Of a stretch of DNA of 64,000 nucleotides, positions 8,015 through 17,239 are shown piece by piece (position 1 is the stretch's first letter; the number at the start of each line of letters is the position of its first letter). The position numbers and the translations under genes were made by a program. The stretch spans positions 173,435 through 237,434 of the forward strand of contig CAYRUH010000002.1 of assembly GCA_964427415.1 (NCBI GenBank), given 5' to 3'. The notes under the pieces are model-generated. The model searched no databases. It was given only the letters and a program-made list of their open reading frames with translations, and had not been told where the DNA came from. The stretch comes from Lentisalinibacter sp964427415 (lineage in GTDB: Bacteria; Pseudomonadota; Gammaproteobacteria; Steroidobacterales; Woeseiaceae).

Positions 8015-10042
8015 TCAGCCGGTTGACTCGTCTGCAGCCGCGCCGCCGCCGTCGGGTTCTATGTCCACGAGGACGGCCTCGGCCTCCACGAAATCACCTT
8101 CCGCCACGCGCACGCGCCCGACCCGGCCGGCGGTGCCCGCGCGCAGCGTGAACTCCATCTTCATGCCCTCGAGCACGAGCAGCTTGTCGCCTGCCGCGAC
8201 CCGATCACCTTCGGCCGCCGCCACCTCGACGACCCGCCCCGGCATGGGCGCCGCCGGGTGGGCGTCGGTCTCGGGCATGGCCGATGCCGTGGCCCACGGA
8301 TCCGCGATGTCGAACTCCCGGGTCTCGTCGTCCACCGTGACCTGCACCCGGCGCGCGGTGCAGGCGATCTCCACCGCGCGGGATGCGCCGTCGATCTCCG
8401 CCACGAGCCCGCGGCAGCCGGCGTCGATCAGCCGTACCCGGTGCCAGTCGCCGGCCGCGGTCCCGGTCTGCGCATCCCGGATAAACATGGAGAAAGTCTG
8501 CGGACCGCCGCGAGCGGTGATGCGCCGCTGTCCCGCCGCGGTATCGAAGGCGATGGCCGTCCCGGCAGCCGGGCGTCCGCGCCAGGCGTCCGCGGCAGCC
8601 CAGGGCGAGGCGTCCCCGAAGCTGCCGCGCTGCAGCCGGCGCATGACGGCCGCCGCGGCGGTGAGCAGGACCCGGTCCGGCACCGGCGTCGCCCGGGTCA
8701 GGCCTTCGAGTTCCCGGTCCACGTAGCCGGTGTCGCTGCGGCCTTCCACGAACGCCCGGGTTCGCGCCAGGCGGCGCAGGAAGGCCAGGTTGTTGCGCGG
8801 GCCGAACAGGACGCAGCCTGCCAGCGCACCCTGCAGGTGCCTGAGGGCGGCGTCGCGATCCGGCCCGCTGGCGACGAGCTTGGCGACCAGCGGGTCGTAG
8901 TAGCGTTCGACGGCGTCACCGGCCTCGTAACCGGTGTCCATGCGCACGAGGGGGTCGCGCCGTGGCCAGTCGAAGACTTCGATATCGCCGGTGCAGGGCA
9001 GGAAGTCCCGTGCCGGGTCTTCGGCGTAGATGCGCGCCTCGATGGCGTGGCCGCGGCTCGCGATCTCGCCCTGGGCGGCCGGCAGCGGCTCGCCGCTCGC
9101 CACCCGCAGCTGCCACTCCACCAGGTCGAGCCCGGTGGTCAGCTCCGTTACCGGATGCTCCACCTGCAGGCGGGTGTTCATCTCCAGGAAGTGAAACTGG
9201 CCACGTTCGTCCAGCATGAATTCGACCGTGCCGGCGTTCACATAGCCCACGGCACGTCCGGCGGCCAGTGCCGCACCGTGCAGGGCGTCACGCTGGTTGC
9301 GCGTGAGCCCCGGTGCCGGCGACTCTTCCAGGATCTTCTGCTGGCGGCGCTGCATGGAGCACTCGCGCTCGTACAGGTGTACCAGGTTGCCGTGGCTGTC
9401 GCCGAAGATCTGCACCTCCACGTGGCGCGGCCGCTCGATGAATTTCTCGAGGATGATTTCGTCGTCGCCGAAAGCGGCCAGCGCCTCGCGCTTCGCCGCC
9501 GTCCAGGCGTCCTCCAGCTGCGCGAGATCCCGCACTATCCGCATGCCCTTGCCACCGCCGCCGGCGGAGGGTTTCAGCAGTACGGGCAGGCCGAGGCTCT
9601 GTGCACTGCGCCGCAGTTCGTCGATGCTGCCGATGTCCGACACGCCGGGGATTACCGGCACGCCGGCTGCATCCATGATGTCCTTGGCCGCCCGCTTGGA
9701 GCCCATCCTGCGGATGGTGTCCGTCTCCGGGCCAATGAAGACCAGGCCCGCCTGCCGGCAGGCGGCGGCGAAGTCGGCGTTCTCGGCCAGGAAACCGTAG
9801 CCGGGATGCACGGCCTCGGCGCCGGCGTCCAGCGCTGCCCGGACGATGCGCTCGCCGTCCAGATAAGATCCGGCGGCCGGCGCCGGGCCGATCGGCAGGC
9901 ACGCATCCGCCATGCGTACGTGGCGCGCGCGGCCGTCGGCCTCGGAGTACACCGCGACGGTGGCGATGCCGAGCCGGCGGCAGGTCCCGATGATGCGGCA
10001 GGCGATCTCGCCGCGGTTGGCGATCAGGATGCGCTGGAACAT
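8015..10042 (-). CDS. liuD: Methylcrotonyl-CoA carboxylase alpha subunit (biotin carboxylase plus biotin carrier)
   Basis: ATP-dependent carboxylation of biotin for conversion of 3-methylcrotonyl-CoA to 3-methylglutaconyl-CoA in leucine breakdown. 675 aa. The N-terminus FQRILIANRGEIACRII starts the biotin-carboxylase fold; the ATP-grasp loop GGGGKGMR is near residue 163, and EMNTRLQVEHPVTE is the catalytic segment. The C-terminal biotinyl domain has VLEGMKMEF with the acceptor lysine. The ATG at 10042 is chosen over upstream in-frame codons because the family begins here. It follows the beta subunit by 11 bp. Substrate is assigned from the adjacent isovaleryl-CoA dehydrogenase and a beta subunit of 535 aa; a propionyl- or geranyl-CoA enzyme would look similar. 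Confidence 0.9.
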   Translation of the reverse strand: MFQRILIANRGEIACRIIGTCRRLGIATVAVYSEADGRARHVRMADACLPIGPAPAAGSYLDGERIVRAALDAGAEAVHPGYGFLAENADFAAACRQAGLVFIGPETDTIRRMGSKRAAKDIMDAAGVPVIPGVSDIGSIDELRRSAQSLGLPVLLKPSAGGGGKGMRIVRDLAQLEDAWTAAKREALAAFGDDEIILEKFIERPRHVEVQIFGDSHGNLVHLYERECSMQRRQQKILEESPAPGLTRNQRDALHGAALAAGRAVGYVNAGTVEFMLDERGQFHFLEMNTRLQVEHPVTELTTGLDLVEWQLRVASGEPLPAAQGEIASRGHAIEARIYAEDPARDFLPCTGDIEVFDWPRRDPLVRMDTGYEAGDAVERYYDPLVAKLVASGPDRDAALRHLQGALAGCVLFGPRNNLAFLRRLARTRAFVEGRSDTGYVDRELEGLTRATPVPDRVLLTAAAAVMRRLQRGSFGDASPWAAADAWRGRPAAGTAIAFDTAAGQRRITARGGPQTFSMFIRDAQTGTAAGDWHRVRLIDAGCRGLVAEIDGASRAVEIACTARRVQVTVDDETREFDIADPWATASAMPETDAHPAAPMPGRVVEVAAAEGDRVAAGDKLLVLEGMKMEFTLRAGTAGRVGRVRVAEGDFVEAEAVLVDIEPDGGGAAADESTG

Positions 10043-10053
10043 GGCTACCCCGT

Positions 10054-11661
10054 TTACATCCGGAAGATACCGTAGGGACCCTCGCCGGGATCCGGCGCAC
10101 CGGCGGTCACCGCGAGTCCGAGGGCGAGCACCCGGCGGGTGTCCTGCGGATCGATAATGCCGTCGTCCCACAGCCTGGCCGTGGCGTAGTAGGGGTTGCC
10201 CTGGTCTTCGTACTGCCGGCGGATCGACTCGCGGAAGGCAGCTTCTTCATGCTCGGGCGACTGCTGGTCCCGCGCTTCGGCGCCGTCCCGGCGCACGCTG
10301 GCGAGCACGCTGGCCGCCTGGTCGCCGCCCATCACCGAGATGCGGGCGTTGGGCCACATCCACAGGAAACGGCCCCCGTAGGCACGCCCGCACATGGCGT
10401 AGTTGCCGGCGCCGTAGCTGCCGCCGATGACCACGGTCAGCTTCGCCACCGTCGCCGTGGCCACCGCGTTCACCATCTTGGCGCCGTCTTTGGCGATGCC
10501 GGCGTTCTCGTATTTGCGCCCGACCATGAAGCCGGTGATGTTCTGCAGGAACACCAGCGGGGTGCGCCGGCGGTTGCAGAGCTCGATGAATTGGGTGGCC
10601 TTCAGCGCGGATTCCGAAAACAGGATGCCGTTATTGGCAATAATCCCCGCGGGGTAACCGTGTAGGCGGGCGAAGCCGCAGACGATGGTCCTGCCGTACA
10701 GGGGCTTGAACTCGTGCAGCTCGGAGCCGTCGACGATGCGCCCGATGATCTCGCGCACGTCGTAGGGCTGTTTCAGGTCGTTCGGCACGACGCCGTAGAT
10801 GCTGTCGGCATCCATCAACGGTTCCGCCGGGGCATACGGGGGCGCCGTGTCCCGGGCCGGCGCCAGGCGCGCGATGCAGTCCCGGGCGATGGCGAGCGCG
10901 TGATGGTCGTCCTCGGCCAGGTAGTCGGTGACGCCGGAGACCCGGCTGTGTACTTCGCCTCCGCCGAGGTCCTCCGCGTCGACGATCTCGCCGGTCGCGG
11001 CCTTCACCAGCGGCGGGCCGCCGAGGAAGATCGTGCCCTGGTTGCGCACGATGATGGCCTCGTCACTCATGGCCGGCACGTAGGCGCCGCCGGCGGTGCA
11101 CGAGCCCATCACGACGGCGAGCTGGGCGATGCCCGCCGCGGAGAGATTCGCCTGGTTGTAGAAAATGCGGCCGAAGTGGTCCCGGTCCGGGAAGACCTCG
11201 TCCTGGCGCGGCAGGAAGGCGCCGCCGGAGTCCACCAGGTAGACGCAGGGCAGGTGGTTCTCCAGCGCGATCTCCTGGGCGCGAAGGTGTTTCTTCACGG
11301 TCACGGGGAAGTAGGTGCCGCCCTTCACCGTGGCGTCGTTCGCCACCACCATCACCTCGCGGCCGTAAACCCGGCCGATGCCGGTTACGATGCCGGCCCC
11401 CGGGGCGGCGTCGTCATAGAGACCATTGGCGGCCAGCGGCGAGAGCTCCAGGAACGGGCTGCCCCGGTCGAGCAGCGCGTCGATGCGCTCGCGGACGAGC
11501 AGCTTGCCGCGCGCCACGTGTTTCGCGCGGGCACGCTCGCTGCCGCCCTGCGCCGTCGCCATCAGCTTGTCGTGCAGCTCCGCGACCAGTCCCTGCATGT
11601 GACGCGCGTTCTCCGCGATGCGGCCATCCGCGGCGTCCAGATGGCTCTTCAGGGCGGGCAC
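10054..11661 (-). CDS. liuB: Methylcrotonyl-CoA carboxylase beta subunit (carboxyltransferase)
   Basis: Transfers the carboxyl group from biotin to 3-methylcrotonyl-CoA. 535 aa, the length usual for this subunit, with two crotonase-like carboxyltransferase halves: GIVTGIGRVYGREVMVVAND, then YLVDSGGAFLPRQDEVFPD, and in the second half LVFLQNITGFMVGRKYE and GNYAMCGRAYGGRFLWMWP. I start at GTG 11661 (residues VPALKSHLD), four bases after the thiolase stop, which implies translational coupling; the frame is open further upstream only inside the thiolase gene. Forms the holoenzyme with the alpha subunit encoded directly downstream. Confidence 0.93.
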   Translation of the reverse strand: MPALKSHLDAADGRIAENARHMQGLVAELHDKLMATAQGGSERARAKHVARGKLLVRERIDALLDRGSPFLELSPLAANGLYDDAAPGAGIVTGIGRVYGREVMVVANDATVKGGTYFPVTVKKHLRAQEIALENHLPCVYLVDSGGAFLPRQDEVFPDRDHFGRIFYNQANLSAAGIAQLAVVMGSCTAGGAYVPAMSDEAIIVRNQGTIFLGGPPLVKAATGEIVDAEDLGGGEVHSRVSGVTDYLAEDDHHALAIARDCIARLAPARDTAPPYAPAEPLMDADSIYGVVPNDLKQPYDVREIIGRIVDGSELHEFKPLYGRTIVCGFARLHGYPAGIIANNGILFSESALKATQFIELCNRRRTPLVFLQNITGFMVGRKYENAGIAKDGAKMVNAVATATVAKLTVVIGGSYGAGNYAMCGRAYGGRFLWMWPNARISVMGGDQAASVLASVRRDGAEARDQQSPEHEEAAFRESIRRQYEDQGNPYYATARLWDDGIIDPQDTRRVLALGLAVTAGAPDPGEGPYGIFRM

Positions 11662-11665
11662 CGGG

Positions 11666-12847
11666 TCAGACCGTCTCGACGCCCAGGGCGACGGCCTCGC
11701 CGCCGCCGATGCACAGCGAGGCGATGCCCCGCTTCGCGTTGCGATTGCGCAGTGCGTGCAGCAGCGTGACGACGATGCGGGCGCCCGAAGCGCCGATGGG
11801 ATGGCCGAGCGCGCAGGCTCCGCCGTTGACGTTGACCTGCTCATGGGCGATGCCCACCTCGTGCATGGCGGCCATGGCGACGCAGGCGAAGGCCTCGTTT
11901 ACCTCGTACAGGTCCACGTTGTCGGGCGACCAGCCGAGGCTCTCCTGCAACGCCCGGATGGCGTACACCGGCGAGGTGGTGAACCAGGCCGGGTCCTGGG
12001 CGTAGCCGCTGTGGCCGGCGATGCGGGCCAGCGGCGTCAGGTGGCGGCGCTCCGCCTCGCCGGCGCTCATGAGCAGCAGCGTCGCCGCGCCGTCGGAGAT
12101 GGAGGATGAACTGGCCGCGGTCACGGTGCCGTCCTTCGCGAAAGCCGGCCGCAGGTCAGGAATCTTCGAGACGTCGGCCCGGCCGGGCTCCTCGTCGGTA
12201 TCGACGGTCGCCGCGCCCTTGCGGGTTTTCACGGTGACCGGCGCGATCTCGGCGGCGAAGGCGCCGCTGCCGGCGGCCGCCCGGGCCCGCTCCACCGAGG
12301 CGATGGCGAAGGCGTCCTGGTCTTGCCGGCTGAAACCGTAATGCTTCGACGTCTCCTCGGCAAAATGCCCCATCATGTTGCCATCGTAGGGATTCTGCAG
12401 ACCGTCGAAGAACATGTGATCGAGGATCTCCTTGTGGCCCATGCGCAGGCCCGCCCGCGCGCCGGGCATCAGGTAGGGCGCGTTGCTCATCGACTCCATG
12501 CCGCCGGCCATGACCACGTCGGCGGAGCCCGCACGTATCAGGTCGGCACCGAGCATCACGGTCTTCATGCCGGAGCCGCAGACCTTGTTCACCGTGGTGC
12601 AGCCCACGGATTCCGGCAGGCCGGCCGCCAGCGCCGCCTGGCGCGCGGGTGCCTGACCGATGCCGGCGGGCAGGACGCAACCCAGCAGTACTTCGCTGAT
12701 CTCCGCGGGGTCCAGGCCGCAGTCGGCCAGCGCAGCGCGGCTGGCCGCCGCCGACAGCTCAGGTGCCGCCGCCGGGGCGAGGCCGCCCTGGAAGGCGCCG
12801 ATCGGGGTGCGTCGGGCTGCGACGATGACGATTGGGTCCGGACTCAT
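11666..12847 (-). CDS. Acetyl-CoA acetyltransferase (thiolase)
   Basis: Degradative/biosynthetic thiolase interconverting acetoacetyl-CoA and two acetyl-CoA. 393 aa. The acyl-accepting cysteine is C90 in NKVCGSGMKTVM; the histidine motif NVNGGACALGHPIGASGARI is near residue 345 and the second cysteine is in ASLCIGGGEAVA near the C-terminus. In the leucine pathway the end products are acetoacetate and acetyl-CoA, so a thiolase in this operon would finish the route after CoA transfer. It lies between isovaleryl-CoA dehydrogenase (55 bp gap) and the carboxyltransferase (4 bp gap). It could equally supply acetoacetyl-CoA for polyhydroxybutyrate, but no pha genes are nearby. Confidence 0.92.
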   Translation of the reverse strand: MSPDPIVIVAARRTPIGAFQGGLAPAAAPELSAAASRAALADCGLDPAEISEVLLGCVLPAGIGQAPARQAALAAGLPESVGCTTVNKVCGSGMKTVMLGADLIRAGSADVVMAGGMESMSNAPYLMPGARAGLRMGHKEILDHMFFDGLQNPYDGNMMGHFAEETSKHYGFSRQDQDAFAIASVERARAAAGSGAFAAEIAPVTVKTRKGAATVDTDEEPGRADVSKIPDLRPAFAKDGTVTAASSSSISDGAATLLLMSAGEAERRHLTPLARIAGHSGYAQDPAWFTTSPVYAIRALQESLGWSPDNVDLYEVNEAFACVAMAAMHEVGIAHEQVNVNGGACALGHPIGASGARIVVTLLHALRNRNAKRGIASLCIGGGEAVALGVETV

Positions 12848-12902
12848 GGTGATCGTGTTCTCCGTCTTCTCGGGCGGGCGGCCATTGTAGCGCGGGCGGC
12901 GG

Positions 12903-14060
12903 TCAGTCGGCGTCCAGGAGTTCCCGGCCGATCAGCATGCGGCGGATCTCCGTGGTGCCGGCGCCGATCTCGTAGAGTTTGGCGTCGCGCAGCAGCCGCG
13001 CCACGGGGTATTCGTTGATGTAGCCGTTGCCGCCCAGGCTCTGGATGGCCTCCAGCGCGACGCTCACCGCCTCCCGGGACGCATGCAGCAGGCAGGCGGC
13101 GGCGTCCTGGCGGGTCGGCAGTCCCTGGTCGAACTGGGCCGCGGTGCGGTAGGTGAACGCCCGGGAGGTCTGCAGCGCGGTGTACATGTCGGCCAGTTTG
13201 CCCTGCATCATGCCGAAGCTGCCGATGGGCCGGCCGAACTGCTTGCGCTCGCGCAGGTAGGGCACCACTGCGTCCAGGCAGGCCTGCATGATGCCTATGG
13301 GTCCGCCGGAGAGCACGAGCCGCTCTGAGTCGAGTCCGCGCATCAGGATGTAGACGCCCCGGTTTACCTCGCCGAGGACGTTCTGCGCCGGCAGGCGGCA
13401 GTCCTCGAAGACGAGTTCGCAGGTATCCGAGCCCCGCATGCCCAGCTTGTCCAGCTTCTGCGCCGTACGGAAACCCGGCATGTCCTTCTCGATCAGGAAG
13501 GCGGTGATGGAGCGCGACCCTTCTTCCTTCGGTGCCGTGCGCATGTAGGTGAGGATCACGTCGGCGCGGGGCCCGTTGGTGATCCACATCTTCGAGCCGT
13601 TGGCGATCCAGCTCCCGTCGGGCTGCTCCTCGGCGCGGCAGCTCATCGAGCCCACCACGTCGGAGCCCGCCCCCGCTTCGGACATGGCCAGCGCGCCCAG
13701 CATCTCGCCGCTCACGAGTCCCGGCACGAAGCGCTCGCGCTGTTGCCGCGTACCATTCAGGTACAGGTTGTTCAGGCACAGGTTGGAGTGCGCGCCGTAG
13801 GACAGCGCCACCGAGGCGGAGGCCCGGGAGATCTCCTCCATGGCTACCACGTGGGCCAGGTAGCCGAGACCGGTGCCGCCGCCAGCCTCGGGGATGGTGA
13901 TGCCGTGCAGGCCCAGCTCACCCAGCTTCGGCCACAGGTCGGCCGGGAACTCGTTGCTGGCATCGATCTCGGCCGCCCGCGGCGCGATCTCCTCCCCGGC
14001 GAAGCGCCGCACGGTCTCGCGCAGCAGGTCGATCTCCTCACTGATACGGGTGTTGATCAT
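12903..14060 (-). CDS. liuA: Isovaleryl-CoA dehydrogenase
   Basis: FAD acyl-CoA dehydrogenase converting isovaleryl-CoA to 3-methylcrotonyl-CoA, with ETF as electron acceptor. 385 aa. N-terminal helical domain from residue 5; the middle beta domain has AMSEAGAGSDVVGSM and KMWITNGP; the catalytic base lies in RGLDSERLVLSGGPIG (about residue 245), the position characteristic of isovaleryl- rather than short-chain dehydrogenases. The C-terminal YEIGAGTTEIRRMLIGREL is the family signature. First enzyme of the operon. No liuC (hydratase), liuE (lyase) or liuR-type regulator is linked here, so completion of the pathway depends on genes elsewhere. Confidence 0.94.
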   Translation of the reverse strand: MINTRISEEIDLLRETVRRFAGEEIAPRAAEIDASNEFPADLWPKLGELGLHGITIPEAGGGTGLGYLAHVVAMEEISRASASVALSYGAHSNLCLNNLYLNGTRQQRERFVPGLVSGEMLGALAMSEAGAGSDVVGSMSCRAEEQPDGSWIANGSKMWITNGPRADVILTYMRTAPKEEGSRSITAFLIEKDMPGFRTAQKLDKLGMRGSDTCELVFEDCRLPAQNVLGEVNRGVYILMRGLDSERLVLSGGPIGIMQACLDAVVPYLRERKQFGRPIGSFGMMQGKLADMYTALQTSRAFTYRTAAQFDQGLPTRQDAAACLLHASREAVSVALEAIQSLGGNGYINEYPVARLLRDAKLYEIGAGTTEIRRMLIGRELLDAD

Positions 14061-14080
14061 GGGCTGCGTGCGCTCCGCTG

Positions 14081-14251
14081 TCAGTGCGTGGTGGTTGTGT
14101 GATGGGCGCGGCCGGAGAGCCGGTTCTTGAAGCGGCGGGTGCAGGGCAGTTTTGTGCGGCCCACCGCGGCGATGCGTTCTGCCGCCATGCGGTCGGCCGC
14201 CTGCCAGCTCGGCATGCCGTCCCGCTCGCTCATGGTGTCGAACAGTTCCAT
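14081..14251 (-). CDS. Small hypothetical protein upstream of isovaleryl-CoA dehydrogenase
   Basis: 56 aa, rich in Arg, Ala and Thr, ending HHTTTTH; not recognised. Support comes from the ATG at 14251, which is preceded by a strong Shine-Dalgarno (AGGAGAG, about 3-5 bases upstream), and from its placement 20 bp before liuA in the same direction, as the likely first gene of the operon. An in-frame upstream ATG at 14272 lacks an equally good site. The basic stretch TKLPCTRRFKNRLSGR could bind nucleic acid or another protein, but that is only a composition remark. It may also be a leader peptide rather than a functional protein. Confidence 0.45.
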   Translation of the reverse strand: MELFDTMSERDGMPSWQAADRMAAERIAAVGRTKLPCTRRFKNRLSGRAHHTTTTH

Positions 14252-14511
14252 ATCCCTCTCCTGGAAAAGCACGGCGACAGCACCCGCGCGCAGCGCCTCC
14301 GCGTGTGCTCCGGTGTTATCGATGACACGGTGATTATAGGTCCTGGCATTATCGGTTGCATCCGTAACGATCGTGTCGTCGCGCCCCCGCCTGTGCCGGT
14401 CCGCACCCCGGTGACGCGCTTTTTTTTACGCGGTTATTCTGCTAGTTTCCGGCGATCTGCCGGCGCGACTGGGCGTGCCGCAGACGCTTCAGAATTCAAG
14501 GAATTCTCATA

Positions 14512-15303
14512 ATGGCTCGATTCCCGCGCTCGCGGTGCGCCCGCATGAGTCGCTTTCCGGCCGGTTTGCTGGCCGTCTTCGTGCTGGTGGTGCCGGCGGG
14601 CGGCCAGACGACGCTCGGCCAGGTGCTCGGCGAGCAGACCGCGGTCAACCGCTCGGCACAGCGTTCGCAGGTCCGTATCAGCCAGCTGGCCGATCAGACC
14701 TCCGAGCTGCTGGGCGAGTACCGGGTGACCACCCAGCAGCTCGACCGCATCAGGATCTACAACGACAACCTGCAGAAGCTGGTCGAGGATCAGGAGGAGG
14801 AGAAGGCATCCATCACCCGCCAGCTGGAAGAGTTCGGCGACGTGGAGAAGGGCATCGTGCCCCTCATGCTGGAGATGATTTCGGATCTGCGGGCCTTCAT
14901 CGAGCTGGATATGCCGTTCCAGCTGCGTGAGCGTATCCAGCGGGTGACCCGTCTCGAAGACAACATGGAGCGTTCCGACCTGACGGTGTCGGAGAAGTAC
15001 CGCCAGATCGTGGAGGCCTACAAGGAAGAGGCCCTCTTCGGCCGCAACATCGAGGCCTACACCGGCAGCCTGGACATCGGTGGCGTCGATACCCGGGTGA
15101 CGTTCCTGCGGGTCGGCCGCATCCTGCTCGCCTATCAGACCGCCGACCGCTCGCAGACCGGCTTCTGGAACAAGCAGACCCGCCGGTGGGCGGAGCTCGA
15201 CTCCTCCTACCGGCGGCCGATCACCGAGGGGATCGCCATCGCCAGGAAGCAGGCCGCGCCGCAGTTGCTGACATTGCCGGTGCCGGCCCCGGAGCAGGAG
15301 TAA
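14512..15303 (+). CDS. DUF3450 family periplasmic protein of the TonB operon
   Basis: 263 aa with an N-terminal signal sequence (hydrophobic FPAGLLAVFVLVVPAGG at about residues 15-31) and a long helical region, probably coiled coil, from about 40 to 120 rich in Gln and Glu (RISQLADQTSELLGEY, KLVEDQEEEKASITRQLEEF). The C-terminal half LFGRNIEAYTGSLDIGG and RRWAELDSSYRRPI match DUF3450. This family is found next to TtpC/ExbB/ExbD/TonB genes, and its product is presumed a periplasmic partner. First gene of a seven-gene operon; the next gene overlaps by one base. AAGGA lies nine bases before the ATG; an alternative ATG at 14545 also keeps the signal peptide. Confidence 0.85.
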   Translation: MARFPRSRCARMSRFPAGLLAVFVLVVPAGGQTTLGQVLGEQTAVNRSAQRSQVRISQLADQTSELLGEYRVTTQQLDRIRIYNDNLQKLVEDQEEEKASITRQLEEFGDVEKGIVPLMLEMISDLRAFIELDMPFQLRERIQRVTRLEDNMERSDLTVSEKYRQIVEAYKEEALFGRNIEAYTGSLDIGGVDTRVTFLRVGRILLAYQTADRSQTGFWNKQTRRWAELDSSYRRPITEGIAIARKQAAPQLLTLPVPAPEQE

Positions 15304-16682
15304 TGAGCGCATCGATTGGCAAGGCGGCCACGGCGGCCGGCGTAAAGGTCCTGGCACTGGCCCTGTCCCTGACTATGGGTGCGGGCGTAGTGCTCGCCCA
15401 GGACGCGCCACGCGACATGGACGAGCTGCTGCAGACCGTCCGCCAGCAGGGTCAGCGCCTGAGCGAGGAGAACCGGCAGCGGGAGCAGGAGTTCCTGCAG
15501 AAGCGCAATCAGCAGCAGGCGCTGCTGGAGAGCGCGAAGCGCGCACTGGCCGAGGAAGAGCGGCGCAGCGAGCGGCTGAAGAGGCAATTCGACGAGAACG
15601 AGAGCCAACTGGAGGCGCTGAACGAGACCCTGCGCATCCGGGTCGGCGACATGGGCGAGCTGTTCGGCGTCGTGCGCCAGACCGCCGGCGAGGTGAACGG
15701 CCTGGTGGAGACCTCACTCATCACCGCCGAGTATCCGGACCGGGGCGAGATCGCGACAGAGCTCGCCTCGGCCCGCGGTCTGCCGTCGATCGCCGACCTC
15801 GAGTCCCTGCAGGTACTCATCCTGGAGGAGATGGCGGGTTCGGGCGACGTCGAGCGTTTTGCAGCCACCATCCGCAACGCGGCGGGGCAGCAGGAGAGCG
15901 TCGACGTGGTCCGGGTGGGGCTGTTCAACGTGATTACCAGCGACCGCTTCCTGCAATACGACGCCGCGGCGAAGGAGCTGCAGGAGCTGGCCCGGCAGCC
16001 GGACGACCGCTTCCGCAGCCTGGCGGAAAATCTCTATACCGCGCGGGAGGGCAACGCCCGCATGGCGGTGGACCCCAGCCGCGGCGCGCTGCTGAGCCTG
16101 GTGGTGCAGTCGCCGAGCCTCGGCGAGCGCATCAACCAGGGCGGCACCGTGGGCTACGTCATCATCGCCATCGGCTGCATCGGTCTGCTGATCGCGCTGT
16201 GGCGCCTGCTCGCCCTGCTGGTCACCGGTCGCAAGCTCAGTACGCAGCTAAAGCGCGACAGCGCCTCCGCGGGCAACCCGCTGGGCCGCATCCTGCAGGT
16301 GTTCGAGGAGAACAGGCACATCGATACCGAGACCCTGGAGCTGAAACTGGACGAGGCCATCCTGCGCGAAGCGCCCCGCCTGGAGCAGGGGCAGGGCTGG
16401 ATCAAGGTCATCGCAGCGGTGGCGCCGCTGCTCGGCCTGCTCGGCACGGTGGTCGGCATGATCCGCACCTTCCAGGCCATCACCCTGTTCGGCACCGGCG
16501 ACCCGAAGCTCATGGCCGGCGGCATCTCCCAGGCGCTGGTCACGACGGTGCTCGGGCTGGTGGTCGCCATCCCGCTGGTGTTCCTGCACAGTCTCGTCGC
16601 CGCACGCAGCCGGGCGATGGTGGAGGTGCTGGAGGAGCAGAGCGCCGGCATGATCGCGCGCCACTCCGAGCGGGGCGTGTAG
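15303..16682 (+). CDS. TtpC-like long MotA/TolQ/ExbB proton-channel protein
   Basis: 459 aa. An N-terminal signal peptide (ALALSLTMGAGVVLAQ) is followed by a periplasmic coiled coil (residues 35-110, e.g. RQQGQRLSEENRQREQEFLQ), then a channel domain with membrane segments at about residues 283-304 (VGYVIIAIGCIGLLIALWRL) and in the conserved ApLLGLLGTVVGMI region near residue 375 and GLVVAIPLVFLHSLVA near 420. This layout fits TtpC, the extra ExbB-like component of Vibrio-type TonB2 systems. The ATG at 15303 shares its first base with the preceding stop. The coiled coil resembles the DUF3450 neighbour, suggesting the two pair in the periplasm. Confidence 0.88.
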   Translation: MSASIGKAATAAGVKVLALALSLTMGAGVVLAQDAPRDMDELLQTVRQQGQRLSEENRQREQEFLQKRNQQQALLESAKRALAEEERRSERLKRQFDENESQLEALNETLRIRVGDMGELFGVVRQTAGEVNGLVETSLITAEYPDRGEIATELASARGLPSIADLESLQVLILEEMAGSGDVERFAATIRNAAGQQESVDVVRVGLFNVITSDRFLQYDAAAKELQELARQPDDRFRSLAENLYTAREGNARMAVDPSRGALLSLVVQSPSLGERINQGGTVGYVIIAIGCIGLLIALWRLLALLVTGRKLSTQLKRDSASAGNPLGRILQVFEENRHIDTETLELKLDEAILREAPRLEQGQGWIKVIAAVAPLLGLLGTVVGMIRTFQAITLFGTGDPKLMAGGISQALVTTVLGLVVAIPLVFLHSLVAARSRAMVEVLEEQSAGMIARHSERGV

Positions 16683-16695
16683 CAGGGCGGTCCGG

Positions 16696-17220
16696 ATGTA
16701 TCTGCTCGAGTCCGCATTCATCGCCATCCGCAGCTTCTTCGAGGCCGGCGGCGATGTTCTCTGGGCCATCCTGGCGGTGACCACGCTGATGTGGACGCTG
16801 ATCATCGAGCGATTCTGGTTCTTCCGCTGGGTCCTGCCCGGGCTGGAACGACGGGCCGTCGAGGAGTGGGACCAGCGCGAGGACACCACCTCCTGGTTCG
16901 CACGCCGTATCCGCGAGCAGCTGATCTCGGAGGTCTCGGTGGAGAGTCATCGTTATATCCTGATGATAAAGACGCTGATGGCGATCCTGCCGCTGCTCGG
17001 CCTGCTCGGCACCGTGACCGGCATGATCCTGGTGTTCGACGTGATGGCGTTCGCCGGCACCGGCAACGCGCGGCTGATGGCCGGCGGCGTCTCGGCCGCC
17101 ACCATCCCGACGATGTCCGGGCTGGTGGCGGCGCTGTCCGGGCTCTATCTGGCCACCTATCTCGAGCGGCGGGCTGGCAGGGAAGTCCAACGTTTCGAGG
17201 AGATGCTGGTCCACCACTGA
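16696..17220 (+). CDS. exbB: ExbB proton-channel protein
   Basis: 174 aa inner-membrane protein with three membrane spans: about residues 17-36 (GDVLWAILAVTTLMWTLIIE), and the two channel helices around ILPLLGLLGTVTGMILVFDVMA and TMSGLVAALSGLYLATYLE. With ExbD it forms the proton-driven motor energising TonB. It follows the TtpC-like gene by 13 bp and precedes exbD by 19 bp. The cytoplasmic loop is short, as in TonB2-type ExbB proteins. Confidence 0.92.
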   Translation: MYLLESAFIAIRSFFEAGGDVLWAILAVTTLMWTLIIERFWFFRWVLPGLERRAVEEWDQREDTTSWFARRIREQLISEVSVESHRYILMIKTLMAILPLLGLLGTVTGMILVFDVMAFAGTGNARLMAGGVSAATIPTMSGLVAALSGLYLATYLERRAGREVQRFEEMLVHH

Positions 17221-17239
17221 GAGGCCTGCGGAGCAAGCG

